Of a stretch of DNA of 64,000 bases, positions 1 to 8,410 are shown piece after piece. A program made the translations under genes and the position numbers. Origin of the DNA: JADMJV01 sp964649085 (GTDB taxonomy: Bacteria; Vulcanimicrobiota; Xenobia; Xenobiales; JADMJV01); assembly GCA_964649085.1 (NCBI GenBank), contig CAZYPN010000002.1:1-64000 (forward strand), read 5' to 3'. Under the pieces are notes generated by a model, which searched no databases, was not told the DNA's origin, and saw only the letters and a program-made list of their open reading frames with translations. Within the stretch, counting starts at the first letter, position 1, and the number at the start of each line of letters is the position of its first letter.

Positions 1-193
1 CCCTCTCCGAGCCCCCAGGTGCTGGAATGCGCGCACTTTGTGCCTGCAAACCAGGCCCTGGCCCAAGCTATTGCAGGCGGTCGTTCTTTGCCGCCCGACC
101 CGAGTACGGCACTCGCTCGACTATAGTGGCGCTGAGTGACCGGCTGGGCGGGCAAATCTGGGAGCGCCGTCACGACCAGCCTTCCCAGACGAC

Positions 194-1402
194 TTATGTG
201 AGATACTCGGGATAGCCTTGCTCGCGAATGCGGGCCAGGTGCTCCTGGTAGCCCGGCAGCTTTTCCCAATAGCGCAACAAGATGGGCACCTCCTGGTCCA
301 CCAGATAGACTTTCTGGCTGGGCGATACCATGCTGGTTCCTTGATGCTGCAGGGGTTGATGAGTTTCAGGGCACACCCACTGGGGCTTCTGGGGGGCACC
401 ATCGCCCTTCTTGCGCAAGACCACAAAGGTGAAGATGCTGCCAAAGCGGCGCGCCCACTCCTGGTCGACCGACATCAGGCGCTCGGCCAGGTCGGGCAGC
501 AAATAGCGGTAGATGGTGCGGGCCATTGGAACGCGCATGAACTTCTTCAGCAGTGAGGCCGCCACCGGCCCGCCCTGTTTGAAGGTCAGGCTTTCCAGCA
601 GGCTACACAGCAGGTAACTTCGGTTGGAGAAAAACGGCTCGGAGCGCACCACTTCCCATTGTTCCAGGTCGATGTTGTGCAGCCACCAGTCGGCGTTCTC
701 AATCAGGGCCTGAGCACAGTTGTGCAATTTCTCATCCAGCTTGCGCCTGGCCCAACTCTTGAAGCCCAGGCGCTCGGCCAGCCAGATATGCCAGATTCCC
801 GCCGCCCAGGAGATGGTGTTGTCGTTGAAAAGAAACAGACCGCCAGGCTGGAGTACCCGATGGGCCTCGGCCAGGGTTTTCTGGCGATCGGGCAGGTGGT
901 GCATCAGGTTGTTCATGAAATAGGTTTTCAGGCTGTTGTCGGGCAGCGGAATTTCGTCTGCGTCCATCACCGCCACTTCGCGGGCAAACTGCTTGTCGCG
1001 CGAGGCCAGCAGGGTTTCGTAAATCAGGTCGCCAGCATAGGTCAGCTTCTGATCGCGATAGAGCAACTTGCTGAAATAGCCGTCGCCGACTCCCACTTCC
1101 AAGGAAGGCTCTTCGATGGGGATTTCCCGGCAGATCTTGAGTTCCAACGCCTTGGTTAGCGAGGGGTAAAGGCTGGGGGCGTAGTGGTCGACAAAATGGG
1201 GGGCGATGTCCCGATACACCCTGGCTTTGGGAAGCCCCTTGAGGCGGGCCAGAGCCCAGGCCGCCACCACCAGCGGCGGGGTGATCAGTGGGGAGATTTT
1301 GTTGGCAAACCAGGCACCGCGTGCATCTTGCTTCAAGGGCTCGGTGCGGCGCTGGTGATACAGGTTGCTTTCGGCTGCGGGAAGTTGACCAATAACGCTC
1401 AT
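194..1402 (-). CDS. class I SAM-dependent methyltransferase with C-terminal extension
   Basis: A 402-residue protein with a Rossmann methyltransferase core. Motif I LEVGVGDGY lies at residues 101-109, an acidic DADEIPLPDNS stretch at about 147-157 and the post-motif HRVLQPGGL at 181-189, as in the Methyltransf_11 family. The N-terminal 95 residues and the tail from about 340 (WVCPETHQPL onward, resembling a Trm112/UPF0434 module but with one cysteine only) lie outside the core. The substrate is unknown. It follows the small ORF at 1438-1596 by 35 nt in the same direction. Family call is firm; specificity cannot be read from sequence. Confidence 0.85.
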   Translation of the reverse strand: MSVIGQLPAAESNLYHQRRTEPLKQDARGAWFANKISPLITPPLVVAAWALARLKGLPKARVYRDIAPHFVDHYAPSLYPSLTKALELKICREIPIEEPSLEVGVGDGYFSKLLYRDQKLTYAGDLIYETLLASRDKQFAREVAVMDADEIPLPDNSLKTYFMNNLMHHLPDRQKTLAEAHRVLQPGGLFLFNDNTISWAAGIWHIWLAERLGFKSWARRKLDEKLHNCAQALIENADWWLHNIDLEQWEVVRSEPFFSNRSYLLCSLLESLTFKQGGPVAASLLKKFMRVPMARTIYRYLLPDLAERLMSVDQEWARRFGSIFTFVVLRKKGDGAPQKPQWVCPETHQPLQHQGTSMVSPSQKVYLVDQEVPILLRYWEKLPGYQEHLARIREQGYPEYLT

Positions 1403-1437
1403 AGCGGCCTACTTTCCCCGGGGGGAGCAGGGCGAAA

Positions 1438-1596
1438 CTATCGCATTAACCGCCAGAGCATCTTCTTCCAGCGTTGCCACCAGCTGCGGCGGGGACGGCC
1501 GAGGGTGGGCTTCAGCGGCAAGTAGGCTGAGGTGCGCTTCCAGTCGCTCTCGAAGCGCAAGCCGGAAAGCTGCTGTAGGCATTGCTGAGTTTTCAT
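1438..1596 (-). CDS. possible 52-residue basic small protein
   Basis: Reading the minus strand from the ATG at 1596 gives an uninterrupted 52-codon frame ending in TAG at 1438. The product begins MKTQQCLQQLSGLRF and ends in a very basic, tryptophan-rich tail (RRSWWQRWKKMLWRLMR). It lies 35 nt upstream of the methyltransferase, in the same direction, in a gap otherwise free of genes. No strong ribosome site is visible and I recognise no family. It could be a real small cationic protein, a leader peptide for the methyltransferase, or a chance frame. Confidence 0.35.
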   Translation of the reverse strand: MKTQQCLQQLSGLRFESDWKRTSAYLPLKPTLGRPRRSWWQRWKKMLWRLMR

Positions 1597-1751
1597 GTTT
1601 TGCACCCGATTTCTTGAAGTATTTTCTTTAATAGCGGTATGGGATGAGAAGTTCCAGGTGGAGTGGACGCGGGCACCATCTCATTCAGGAATGCTTGCTC
1701 GCCAAGAGTAGCAAGTCCGACACGAAGGCCCGTTGCGGAAGGCCGTCCTCT

Positions 1752-2513
1752 TCAGGACGAAGCCAGGTCCCGCCCAATGTCGGCCAGCAACTCCAACGTA
1801 CCCGGGTCGTCGGGCACCGCCAGAGTGGCAATGGCGGTATCGACGCCCAGGTCGTGCAGCTGGCGCAGCTGGCGACGATACTCGCGGTGATGACCGGGAT
1901 AGAACACTCCGAGCACGGTTCTTTCGATCTGGGCGGGGTCACGCCCGAACTGGCGACACAGCTGATCGAGGCGTCGCAAGCGGGCCTCGATCACCCGGGG
2001 GCCCTCGCCCTGGAAAAAATTGCAGGCCGTGGCGTAACGCGCCACCAGCGGCAAGGTGCGACGCTCACCCATGCCGCCCACCAGCACCGGCCCGGGATAG
2101 GCTTGAAGGAAGGCTTCCAGCTGGGCGAAACGTTCGCCAATCGAACCGAAGCGCACTCCCATAGCCCGGTGCTCGCGCTCGAACCAACCGGCCCCCACCC
2201 CCAGCAGAAAACGCCCCTGGCTGAGGACATGCAGAGAATGACGCAAACTCTGCAGCCATTCGGAAGAACGGAAGGTGATGGCACTGACGAGCACACCCAG
2301 GCGCACTCTGTGAGTGTTGGCCGCCACGTAGGCCAGGGTCGTAAAGGCCTCGCCCAGGGGCTGATCGGCTGGACCCAGGGCTTCGATCTGGAGCATGTGA
2401 TCCATGACCCAGAAGCTCTCTAACTTCAGCTCCTCGACGCGTCGCGCCAGGCTTGCCAGGGCCTGGGGCCCGTTCAGAAGGTGATCGTTGCAGAGCTGGT
2501 AGCCGAGGCGCAA
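1752..2513 (-). CDS. luciferase-like (LLM class, F420-type) oxidoreductase
   Basis: A 253-residue TIM-barrel flavin/F420 oxidoreductase. It opens with RLGYQLCND and carries the family signature VLSQGRFLLGVGAGW near residue 97-111, then PVLVGGMGERRTLPLVARYA, where bacterial LLM enzymes bind the cofactor phosphate. Family members use FMN or F420 to oxidise or reduce small organic substrates; the substrate here is unknown. At about 250 residues it is slightly short. The start is TTG at 2513, only 4 nt after the stop of the HAD phosphatase, so the two are probably co-transcribed. F420 use is inferred from family resemblance only. Confidence 0.85.
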   Translation of the reverse strand: MRLGYQLCNDHLLNGPQALASLARRVEELKLESFWVMDHMLQIEALGPADQPLGEAFTTLAYVAANTHRVRLGVLVSAITFRSSEWLQSLRHSLHVLSQGRFLLGVGAGWFEREHRAMGVRFGSIGERFAQLEAFLQAYPGPVLVGGMGERRTLPLVARYATACNFFQGEGPRVIEARLRRLDQLCRQFGRDPAQIERTVLGVFYPGHHREYRRQLRQLHDLGVDTAIATLAVPDDPGTLELLADIGRDLASS

Positions 2514-2517
2514 TCGC

Positions 2518-3159
2518 CTAGCGCGACTTCTCGCGAGCCAGAATGAAATCTACCGCACTGGAAAGGTCAGCCTTCACCTCATCGGCCTTGAAGGGCACCT
2601 TACCGTCCTTACCGGCGAAGCCAGTCTCGACCAGGATGGTGGTGATGCGCTCATCGGCCTTCTCGCCAGCGGCAATGTCGGTGCTCATGTCACCGATCAT
2701 ATAGCTGTCGGCGAAATCAATGCTGGGCCCAAAGTGGTTGGCCGCGAAGTAGAACATTCCCGCATTTGGTTTACGGCCATCGGCCTCACCCTCGGGCACC
2801 TTGAATTTCTTACCATTGGGGCAGAACAGCACCGCATCGGCACGGCCACCGGCCTTTTCAATCTCGCTGACGAGGGTTTCCTGGATGGCCTGATTCTGCT
2901 CGGCGCTCATGAAGCCAGCGTCGATGCCCCCCTGATTGGTGACAATCACCAGTTTGCAATCCAATTCGCGAGTCAACCGGGCTGCGGCCTCGATGCTTTC
3001 GGGAATCAGCGCATCGAGCAGTTGCTGGGGGGTGTTCACATGCTTGTCCACCTCGTTGAACACGCCGTCGCGGTCGCTAAACACCGCGATCTGTCGACCC
3101 GGCGTTCCCTGGGCCTGCTGGGGATACGGCGCGCTACGGACGCCCTGAATCAAAGTCAT
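2518..3159 (-). CDS. HAD-IIIA family phosphatase (histidinol/heptose bisphosphatase-like)
   Basis: A 213-residue HAD phosphatase. Motif I FSDRDGVFNE (residues 27-36) holds the nucleophile and acid/base aspartates; TNQGG (74-78) is motif II; RKPNAGMF contains the motif III lysine; IGDMSTDIAAG (155-165) is motif IV. This is the HisB-N/GmhB branch, acting on small phosphorylated metabolites. I chose the ATG at 3159 because GGAGG stands 10 nt upstream; the longer open frame to 3417 runs under the neighbouring gene and has an odd Trp/Cys-rich composition. Substrate is not determinable. Confidence 0.85.
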   Translation of the reverse strand: MTLIQGVRSAPYPQQAQGTPGRQIAVFSDRDGVFNEVDKHVNTPQQLLDALIPESIEAAARLTRELDCKLVIVTNQGGIDAGFMSAEQNQAIQETLVSEIEKAGGRADAVLFCPNGKKFKVPEGEADGRKPNAGMFYFAANHFGPSIDFADSYMIGDMSTDIAAGEKADERITTILVETGFAGKDGKVPFKADEVKADLSSAVDFILAREKSR

Positions 3160-3211
3160 AGCACAATTCCTCCAACAACACCCTAGAACCCGGGCCGGAA
3201 AAATTGCTGAA

Positions 3212-4063
3212 TCAATGCCAGACGCACAGGGCCAGAAGGCAGGCCACGAGGCCAACACCGTCGGCGACCACGTCGCAGGTAAATCCCAGATCCTGGTCGG
3301 GGTCGCGCGCCCAGCCAACAAAAGCGGCGGAATACACGGATACCAGGTTAACCCAACGGGAACCGGGGTCGAACAACCCCTGCCACAACCCCCATTCCAA
3401 CACAGCCGCGGCCACAAGTGTCAGGCCCAGCAGCAGCAGGCGGGTGCGCTGAAAACCCAGGACCAGCGGCAGGGTACGGGTGCCCTCGAGGGCGTCGCCC
3501 CGCATATCACCCAGGTCGAAGAAGGCCGTATTCACAAACCAGATCAGCGTGTTCCACACAAACACCAGGGCCACCGCCAGTGGACTAAGCGGCGGGCCAA
3601 GGAGCACGGGAAAAAACACCGTCACCAGTGCCCAGGTCAGGGCCACGACCAGGCTTTTGACGCCGGGGATATCCTTCAGGCGACGATAGCGCCATCCCGC
3701 CGGGAGCCACTTCACGTCATAGAGCACAGCCGTCAGAAAAGGCAGCAGGCAGAGCCAGGCGACCCCACGTGCCTGAGCCAATGCCACGGCCAACGCATAG
3801 CACGAAGCCGCCGAAAAGATCAGTAGCTTTCGCCAGCGCAGCAAGAAAGACGTGCGCTCGGGGTCATTGACACAGTCGGCCTGAGGATCAAAGTGAATCG
3901 CCTTGGCAAAGGTATACACCATGAACATTGTGGCAAAAGCCAGATAGCCAGAACGTCCATCCCATTGCAGCCCCAACAAATACTGGTTGGCCCAGGTGAA
4001 GCCCGCGGCCGTAGCACTGATCCAGAGATTGCTGTAAGCCAGTTGCAGAAGGACCGCCCTCAA
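3212..4063 (-). CDS. UbiA-family prenyltransferase-like integral membrane protein
   Basis: About 283 residues, mostly hydrophobic helices, with UbiA layout. The first Asp-rich site is altered (HFDPQADCVNDPERT, residues 57-71) while the second is recognisable (FFDLGDMRGDALEG, after about 165). UbiA enzymes transfer prenyl chains to aromatic or other acceptors in the membrane. The start I prefer is TTG at 4063, with AAGGAG about 8 nt upstream and 5 nt after the stop of the small secreted-protein gene; upstream codons of the open frame overlap that gene. The altered first motif leaves catalytic competence open. Confidence 0.7.
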   Translation of the reverse strand: MRAVLLQLAYSNLWISATAAGFTWANQYLLGLQWDGRSGYLAFATMFMVYTFAKAIHFDPQADCVNDPERTSFLLRWRKLLIFSAASCYALAVALAQARGVAWLCLLPFLTAVLYDVKWLPAGWRYRRLKDIPGVKSLVVALTWALVTVFFPVLLGPPLSPLAVALVFVWNTLIWFVNTAFFDLGDMRGDALEGTRTLPLVLGFQRTRLLLLGLTLVAAAVLEWGLWQGLFDPGSRWVNLVSVYSAAFVGWARDPDQDLGFTCDVVADGVGLVACLLALCVWH

Positions 4064-4068
4064 ACAGA

Positions 4069-4368
4069 CTACTCCTTGTCTACTCCTGTGCGGTGGCCCG
4101 TCTGGCGCTGGTGCTTCATGGCCACGGCACGAGCCGCCATGAGCGTAGCACAGCGCACATAGAGATCTTTCTGAGAACAACTGGCGATATAGAAGGTCCG
4201 ATTGGCCAGGATAACCTGATGAATGTGGTCCTCCTGATGGCGATGCACGGCAGGAGCGGGCAACTCAGCGCCAATCCGTGGCTGCGGCCGCATCGGAGGC
4301 CGCGAAGGCTGAGCCAGAGCAGGAACAGAGACCATCACCAGAGTCATCAGAGCGAGCCACTTCTTCAT
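4069..4368 (-). CDS. small secreted protein of unknown function
   Basis: A 99-residue protein with a clear signal peptide (MKKWLALMTLVMVSVPALAQ, cleavage after ALA). The mature part starts proline-rich and contains HRHQEDHIHQ, a histidine cluster, and two cysteines (ASCSQ and VRCAT). Its ATG overlaps the stop of the upstream Ser/Thr kinase gene (ATGA), so it is the last member of, and translationally coupled to, that signalling operon. I recognise no family. It might be an extracytoplasmic accessory of the membrane-anchored kinase; that is only inference from position. Confidence 0.7.
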   Translation of the reverse strand: MKKWLALMTLVMVSVPALAQPSRPPMRPQPRIGAELPAPAVHRHQEDHIHQVILANRTFYIASCSQKDLYVRCATLMAARAVAMKHQRQTGHRTGVDKE

Positions 4369-7208
4369 GGCGACATCGTAGCCGAGGGTTCGGGTTCCAT
4401 CATGACAAGTTCTGACGAAGGCACCAGAACTCCGCTTCGAGTGAGCCGAGTTTGCAATCGCTGAATGGGGTCTCCTCCAGGCCCGACCAGTGGCCAGACG
4501 CCGGTCGACCCGTCGGCGCGAACGGCTCGAAGGCTTTTTTCTTCGAGCCGCAACTCCGTCACGGGCTGACTCTCATACAGAGTTGGGGTCAGCGGCTTCT
4601 CGCCGTCCAGGTCCCACAGCCGTAAACCCGAGGAATGCTCTCCGAGAAGAGCAGCAGTGGCCAACCAGTCGCCACGCCGTGAAAAGGCCAGAGCCTGCAC
4701 CGGCCCGGCATGGCGAATGGGATTTCCCAAAGGGGTGCCCTCGGGCAACTTCCATACCCGAGCCGTTCGGTCCTGAGAGGCTGTGGCCAGCCGCCGAGAA
4801 TCGGCGGAGACAACCGCCTGATGCACTTTGACCTGATGGCCGTGGGACACCGTGGTCACTACACTTTCACCCTGCAGAACCTCAACCTGGCCATCCTCGC
4901 GAATGCGAACGTCCAGCTCGCCATAGGCGGACGACGGGGGGGGTTCGGGGCTACCCGGGGTGGGCATCATCACAGCCCAGCGCCGAGCCATGCCCTGGTA
5001 GACCGAAGACAGCCTTTCCCCCCCACCCGAGGCGGTCACCACACTGTTGCCATCGGGGTGGAAGGCCAGGTCGTTGACGGCTCCGTCGTGGGGCAACACA
5101 TCGCTGGCCGGCACGCCCTCGGGCACATACCAACAGCGCAGCCCACCATTGGCCTCGGTGGCCGACCACAAAATTTTGCGCTGGGCCGTGCCCACGGCCA
5201 GAATACGTCCGTCGGCCCGAAACTCCAACGAGCGAGCCGGGCGACTATGGGGCAACTCCAAGGGTGGTTCCGACGAGGTGCCCAGCCAAACCCGCACCGT
5301 GCCATCGCTGCCGGCCACAGCCAGAGCCTTTCCCTTGGGGTCGAAACGCAGGGCGGTAATCGGGCTCTCCATGGGATAGCTGCGGGTGGCTTTGCCGCTG
5401 GCGATATCCCAACGGGTAGCCCGGCGGTCATCGCCTCCGGTGACCAGGGCTGGTGCCGACGGGTCGAACTGCAGATCGTTCACCTCCTGGTCGGCAACCA
5501 GGGGAGGGGTCACCAGCGAGCCATCGGCCAGGCTCCAAACCCTGGCGGTGCGACCATTAGACAATCCCGCCAGCCAGCGACCATCGGGCGAGAAGGCCAG
5601 ATGCTCCAGCACGGCCTCCTCGCGTTCAGGGGGACGGGCCAGTTTGCGAAGGGTGCCTTCGGGCATTTTCCAAAGACGTATTTCGCCCCCGTCGTCGGCG
5701 GTGGCCAACCAGTGCCCGTCGGGGCTGAACAACACCTGAGACAGCCCCAGCGACTCTTCCTCGTGGCGCAAAGTCAAGGCTATCTGGCGCCGCTCCAGAT
5801 CGTAGACCTGACAGCTGCCGTCGAGCGACACCGAGGCGGCCAGCCGATCGGAGCAAGCCACCTGGACCACGTCGGCCTGATGACGGAAAGTGGCGAGGAG
5901 CTGCCCGCTTGCCAGTTCCCACAGCTTCACTTTGTCGCTTTGGGAAGCCGTCACGAGATAGCGCCCGTCGGGAGTCAAATCGAGCGAGGTCACCACCTCC
6001 GAGTGGGGATAGGTGCCAAGAATCGGCATCATCGCCAGACGCTGGCGAGTGGCCAGGTCGCCGGGCCGGATCTGCAAGGCGTTTAACCAGTGTAGATAGG
6101 CCTCTTCCAGTCGCCCGGACTCTTCGGCGTGCAGGCCACTCTCGATCTGCGTGGCAAACTGCCGTTGACGCGAACTTTCCCAGGCCGCACCCAGAGCCAG
6201 CACCACCACCAGGCAGAGCAACAAACCCAGTTGCACGACCCGTTTGCCCAGCGCCAATCGCAGCAGGTAGTTGGCCGACCAGGGCTTCAGGCTGTGCAAC
6301 GGATCGCCGCGTCGACGCCGCTCCAAATCGGCACGAACGAGTCCCATATTGGGGGGCCGGCTGCGAGGGTCAAGGCGCAGACAGGCTTCGACCAGCGAGG
6401 CCAGGTCGCGGTCGATATTTGGGCGCAGGCTGGCGATGGGAACCAGGCGGTTGCGCTGGAGACACTGCTGATAGTAGTGGGCCCGATCACGGGCCGAAGT
6501 CAGTTCCGAAAGGCGTTGCTGGTCGGCTTCCTGCAAACGGGGGCGCTGCCCCGTGAGCAACCAGTAGGCCGTGGCCCCAAAGCCATAGATGTCCCAGGCC
6601 ACCGACGGGGGCGTGCGAGGCTCCTCGCCAGCCAGGCATTGTTCGGGAGCCATGAACCCCAGCGTTCCCCACGCCACCTCTCCCTCGAGCAGCCGCTGCG
6701 ACTGGCCAAAGTCACCCACGCGAATGCTCTCCGAGCCCGACAGAAAGATATTTGAGGGCTTGAGGTCGCAGTGAATGACGCCCTTGCTGTGAATATGTTC
6801 GAGGGCTTCGGCGATCTGGCTCAACCATCGGTCCACCCGTTCCAGCTCGGGTTGCGAGGCCTGCTGGAGCGAGCCACCTTCAACCAGGGGGGTCACGATG
6901 AAGGGCGGCGAACCGTCCAGCCGTGCATCGAGCACCGTAAGGGTATAGGGATGGTCCTCCAGGTCCAAGAGAATGGCCAGCTCGTGAGCGAAATACTGCC
7001 AGTGAAGGCGCTGCTCGTGCACCACCAGCTTTAGCGCCACACGCTGACCGGTTTGGATGCGCACCGCCTCATACACAATGCCGAACGAACCCCGGCCCAG
7101 TTCACCGCGAATCTCGTATCCGGGAATCTCTACCGGTCGCGAGGCCTGCTTGGATTGCTCCAGGCTCGTCAGGGTCATGCCCACGGTCTCGTCGAGGTCG
7201 GGTGTCAC
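4365..7208 (-). CDS. Hanks-type Ser/Thr protein kinase with C-terminal WD40 repeats
   Basis: About 947 residues. The kinase domain covers roughly 30-300: Gly loop LGRGSFGIVYEA (37-48), ATP lysine K60, catalytic loop IHCDLKPSN (145-153), DFG (166-168), GTLGFMAPEQ. The HRD arginine is replaced by cysteine (HCD). A single membrane helix follows at about 325-342, then from about 395 to the end a series of WD40 repeats (LDLTPDGRYLVTASQSD, FSPDGRWLAG and others), probably a propeller outside the membrane. The start is GTG at 7208 overlapping the previous stop (GTGA); ATG at 7178 is the alternative. It is the third gene of a coupled signalling operon. Confidence 0.9.
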   Translation of the reverse strand: MTPDLDETVGMTLTSLEQSKQASRPVEIPGYEIRGELGRGSFGIVYEAVRIQTGQRVALKLVVHEQRLHWQYFAHELAILLDLEDHPYTLTVLDARLDGSPPFIVTPLVEGGSLQQASQPELERVDRWLSQIAEALEHIHSKGVIHCDLKPSNIFLSGSESIRVGDFGQSQRLLEGEVAWGTLGFMAPEQCLAGEEPRTPPSVAWDIYGFGATAYWLLTGQRPRLQEADQQRLSELTSARDRAHYYQQCLQRNRLVPIASLRPNIDRDLASLVEACLRLDPRSRPPNMGLVRADLERRRRGDPLHSLKPWSANYLLRLALGKRVVQLGLLLCLVVVLALGAAWESSRQRQFATQIESGLHAEESGRLEEAYLHWLNALQIRPGDLATRQRLAMMPILGTYPHSEVVTSLDLTPDGRYLVTASQSDKVKLWELASGQLLATFRHQADVVQVACSDRLAASVSLDGSCQVYDLERRQIALTLRHEEESLGLSQVLFSPDGHWLATADDGGEIRLWKMPEGTLRKLARPPEREEAVLEHLAFSPDGRWLAGLSNGRTARVWSLADGSLVTPPLVADQEVNDLQFDPSAPALVTGGDDRRATRWDIASGKATRSYPMESPITALRFDPKGKALAVAGSDGTVRVWLGTSSEPPLELPHSRPARSLEFRADGRILAVGTAQRKILWSATEANGGLRCWYVPEGVPASDVLPHDGAVNDLAFHPDGNSVVTASGGGERLSSVYQGMARRWAVMMPTPGSPEPPPSSAYGELDVRIREDGQVEVLQGESVVTTVSHGHQVKVHQAVVSADSRRLATASQDRTARVWKLPEGTPLGNPIRHAGPVQALAFSRRGDWLATAALLGEHSSGLRLWDLDGEKPLTPTLYESQPVTELRLEEKSLRAVRADGSTGVWPLVGPGGDPIQRLQTRLTRSGVLVPSSELVMMEPEPSATMSP

Positions 7209-8410
7209 TCTCCGGCACCTCTCAGCGGAAACTCGACGCCGCGCACCTCTCGGCACCATTCTCGAGCCACCCGCAGCAACTCCCACTGGCCGGGCAGGGG
7301 CCAGTAGCCCTGCTCGAGACCCTCGTCGAGCAGGTCGACCACCCGCCCCCAGGGCAGCTCGACCAGCGGTTTAAAGTAACGATTGAGCTGCTTGTCCGAC
7401 AAACCCAACTGCAGCACCAGATTGGAACTGGCCAATCGGGGCTCGTCCTTGCTGCGATTCTCATACCAGGCCACCACTCCGGCGCAGGCGTGAAAGAAAG
7501 AAGTCAGACGGTTGCCGTGGAGATCCTGTCCCCGGGGCACCGGCAACTGTTCGGGATCGGCCTGCTGCTCCAGCAACTGGTAAACCCACTGTCGGGCCTG
7601 CCCAAGGTGATCGCCCAGCACCAGCAACCCGTCCAACCACTGGGCAACAGCGGTCCAGGCTTCCTCGGCCCAGGCGGCGCCCAGCAACCGGTCGGCGAAC
7701 AAGGAATCGAGCAGTACCTCATCCAGCCGCCCGTCGTGTCGTCGCCAGCGCAGGCTGGCCCCCGGGCGGCGGCGCTCGACGGCGTCGCGGGCCTGCAGCC
7801 AACTCTCGCGATCGAACACCACGCCCTGCACATCGGCCACTTCGCGCAAACGCTGACGGTACATTTGTAAAGCCCAACTCCAGGCCGTAGCCGGGTTCTG
7901 GCGCACGGTGGAGGCCAGTTCCCGACTGCACACCCCTACCAGTTCGCGGTCGCGTCGGCCCCGAACCGCCCCCGGCTCACCTTCGGCCAGGGTGGAGTCG
8001 CGCATGGCCAGCAAGAAACCCATGAACGTCTGGGCATAGGGATCCTCGGCAAAACCCGATGCGTCCATGGAATAAATGGCGAAGCCGAAGGGATGGTAGC
8101 GGTCGCGGCCAAACAGGCGGGCCGCGTAGAGCGCCCCGTGCAGCAATCCGCGCGGGTCTTGCTGGGCCAGTCGGGCCGACGTCGGCGCATACTGCTGATC
8201 CTCTTCGAAGCGACAGTCAATCAGGATCAGATCGGGTTCGGGCTGAGGAAACCGCTGCTCACTCCAAAGGCGCAAATGCTGAGCCCAGGTCCCCAGCGAG
8301 GGGTCGTGCTCGTCGCCCTGCGGCACCGACATCAACTCCAAGTGCTCGGTCTCGAGTCGCGTGACGGGACGGTCATCGATCAGCAACACTCGCAGGCGAC
8401 GCGGGGTCAC
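7205..8410 (-). CDS. response-regulator-like protein with large unknown effector region
   Basis: About 401 residues. The N-terminus resembles a receiver domain: LRVLLIDD (acidic pair at 12-13), then DLILIDCRF with the putative phosphoacceptor D65, and a later SMDASG where the switch Ser/Thr would sit. Loops between these elements are longer than usual and the conserved lysine is not obvious. The remaining 250 residues match nothing I recognise. GTG at 8410 overlaps the stop of the FHA gene (GTGA) and its own stop overlaps the kinase start (GTGA), so the three proteins are likely made in fixed ratio. Receiver assignment is moderate. Confidence 0.7.
   Translation of the reverse strand: MTPRRLRVLLIDDRPVTRLETEHLELMSVPQGDEHDPSLGTWAQHLRLWSEQRFPQPEPDLILIDCRFEEDQQYAPTSARLAQQDPRGLLHGALYAARLFGRDRYHPFGFAIYSMDASGFAEDPYAQTFMGFLLAMRDSTLAEGEPGAVRGRRDRELVGVCSRELASTVRQNPATAWSWALQMYRQRLREVADVQGVVFDRESWLQARDAVERRRPGASLRWRRHDGRLDEVLLDSLFADRLLGAAWAEEAWTAVAQWLDGLLVLGDHLGQARQWVYQLLEQQADPEQLPVPRGQDLHGNRLTSFFHACAGVVAWYENRSKDEPRLASSNLVLQLGLSDKQLNRYFKPLVELPWGRVVDLLDEGLEQGYWPLPGQWELLRVAREWCREVRGVEFPLRGAGE

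Noticed and set aside
1..193. Gene at the left edge
   Set aside because: The 62-codon plus frame at 27-215 overlaps the methyltransferase 3' end and shows no motif; nothing else is supported in this stretch.
4710..6086. 458-codon plus-strand frame opposite the Ser/Thr kinase gene
   Set aside because: It is the complement of the WD40 repeats; the product is Gly/His/Gln-rich with no recognisable domain.
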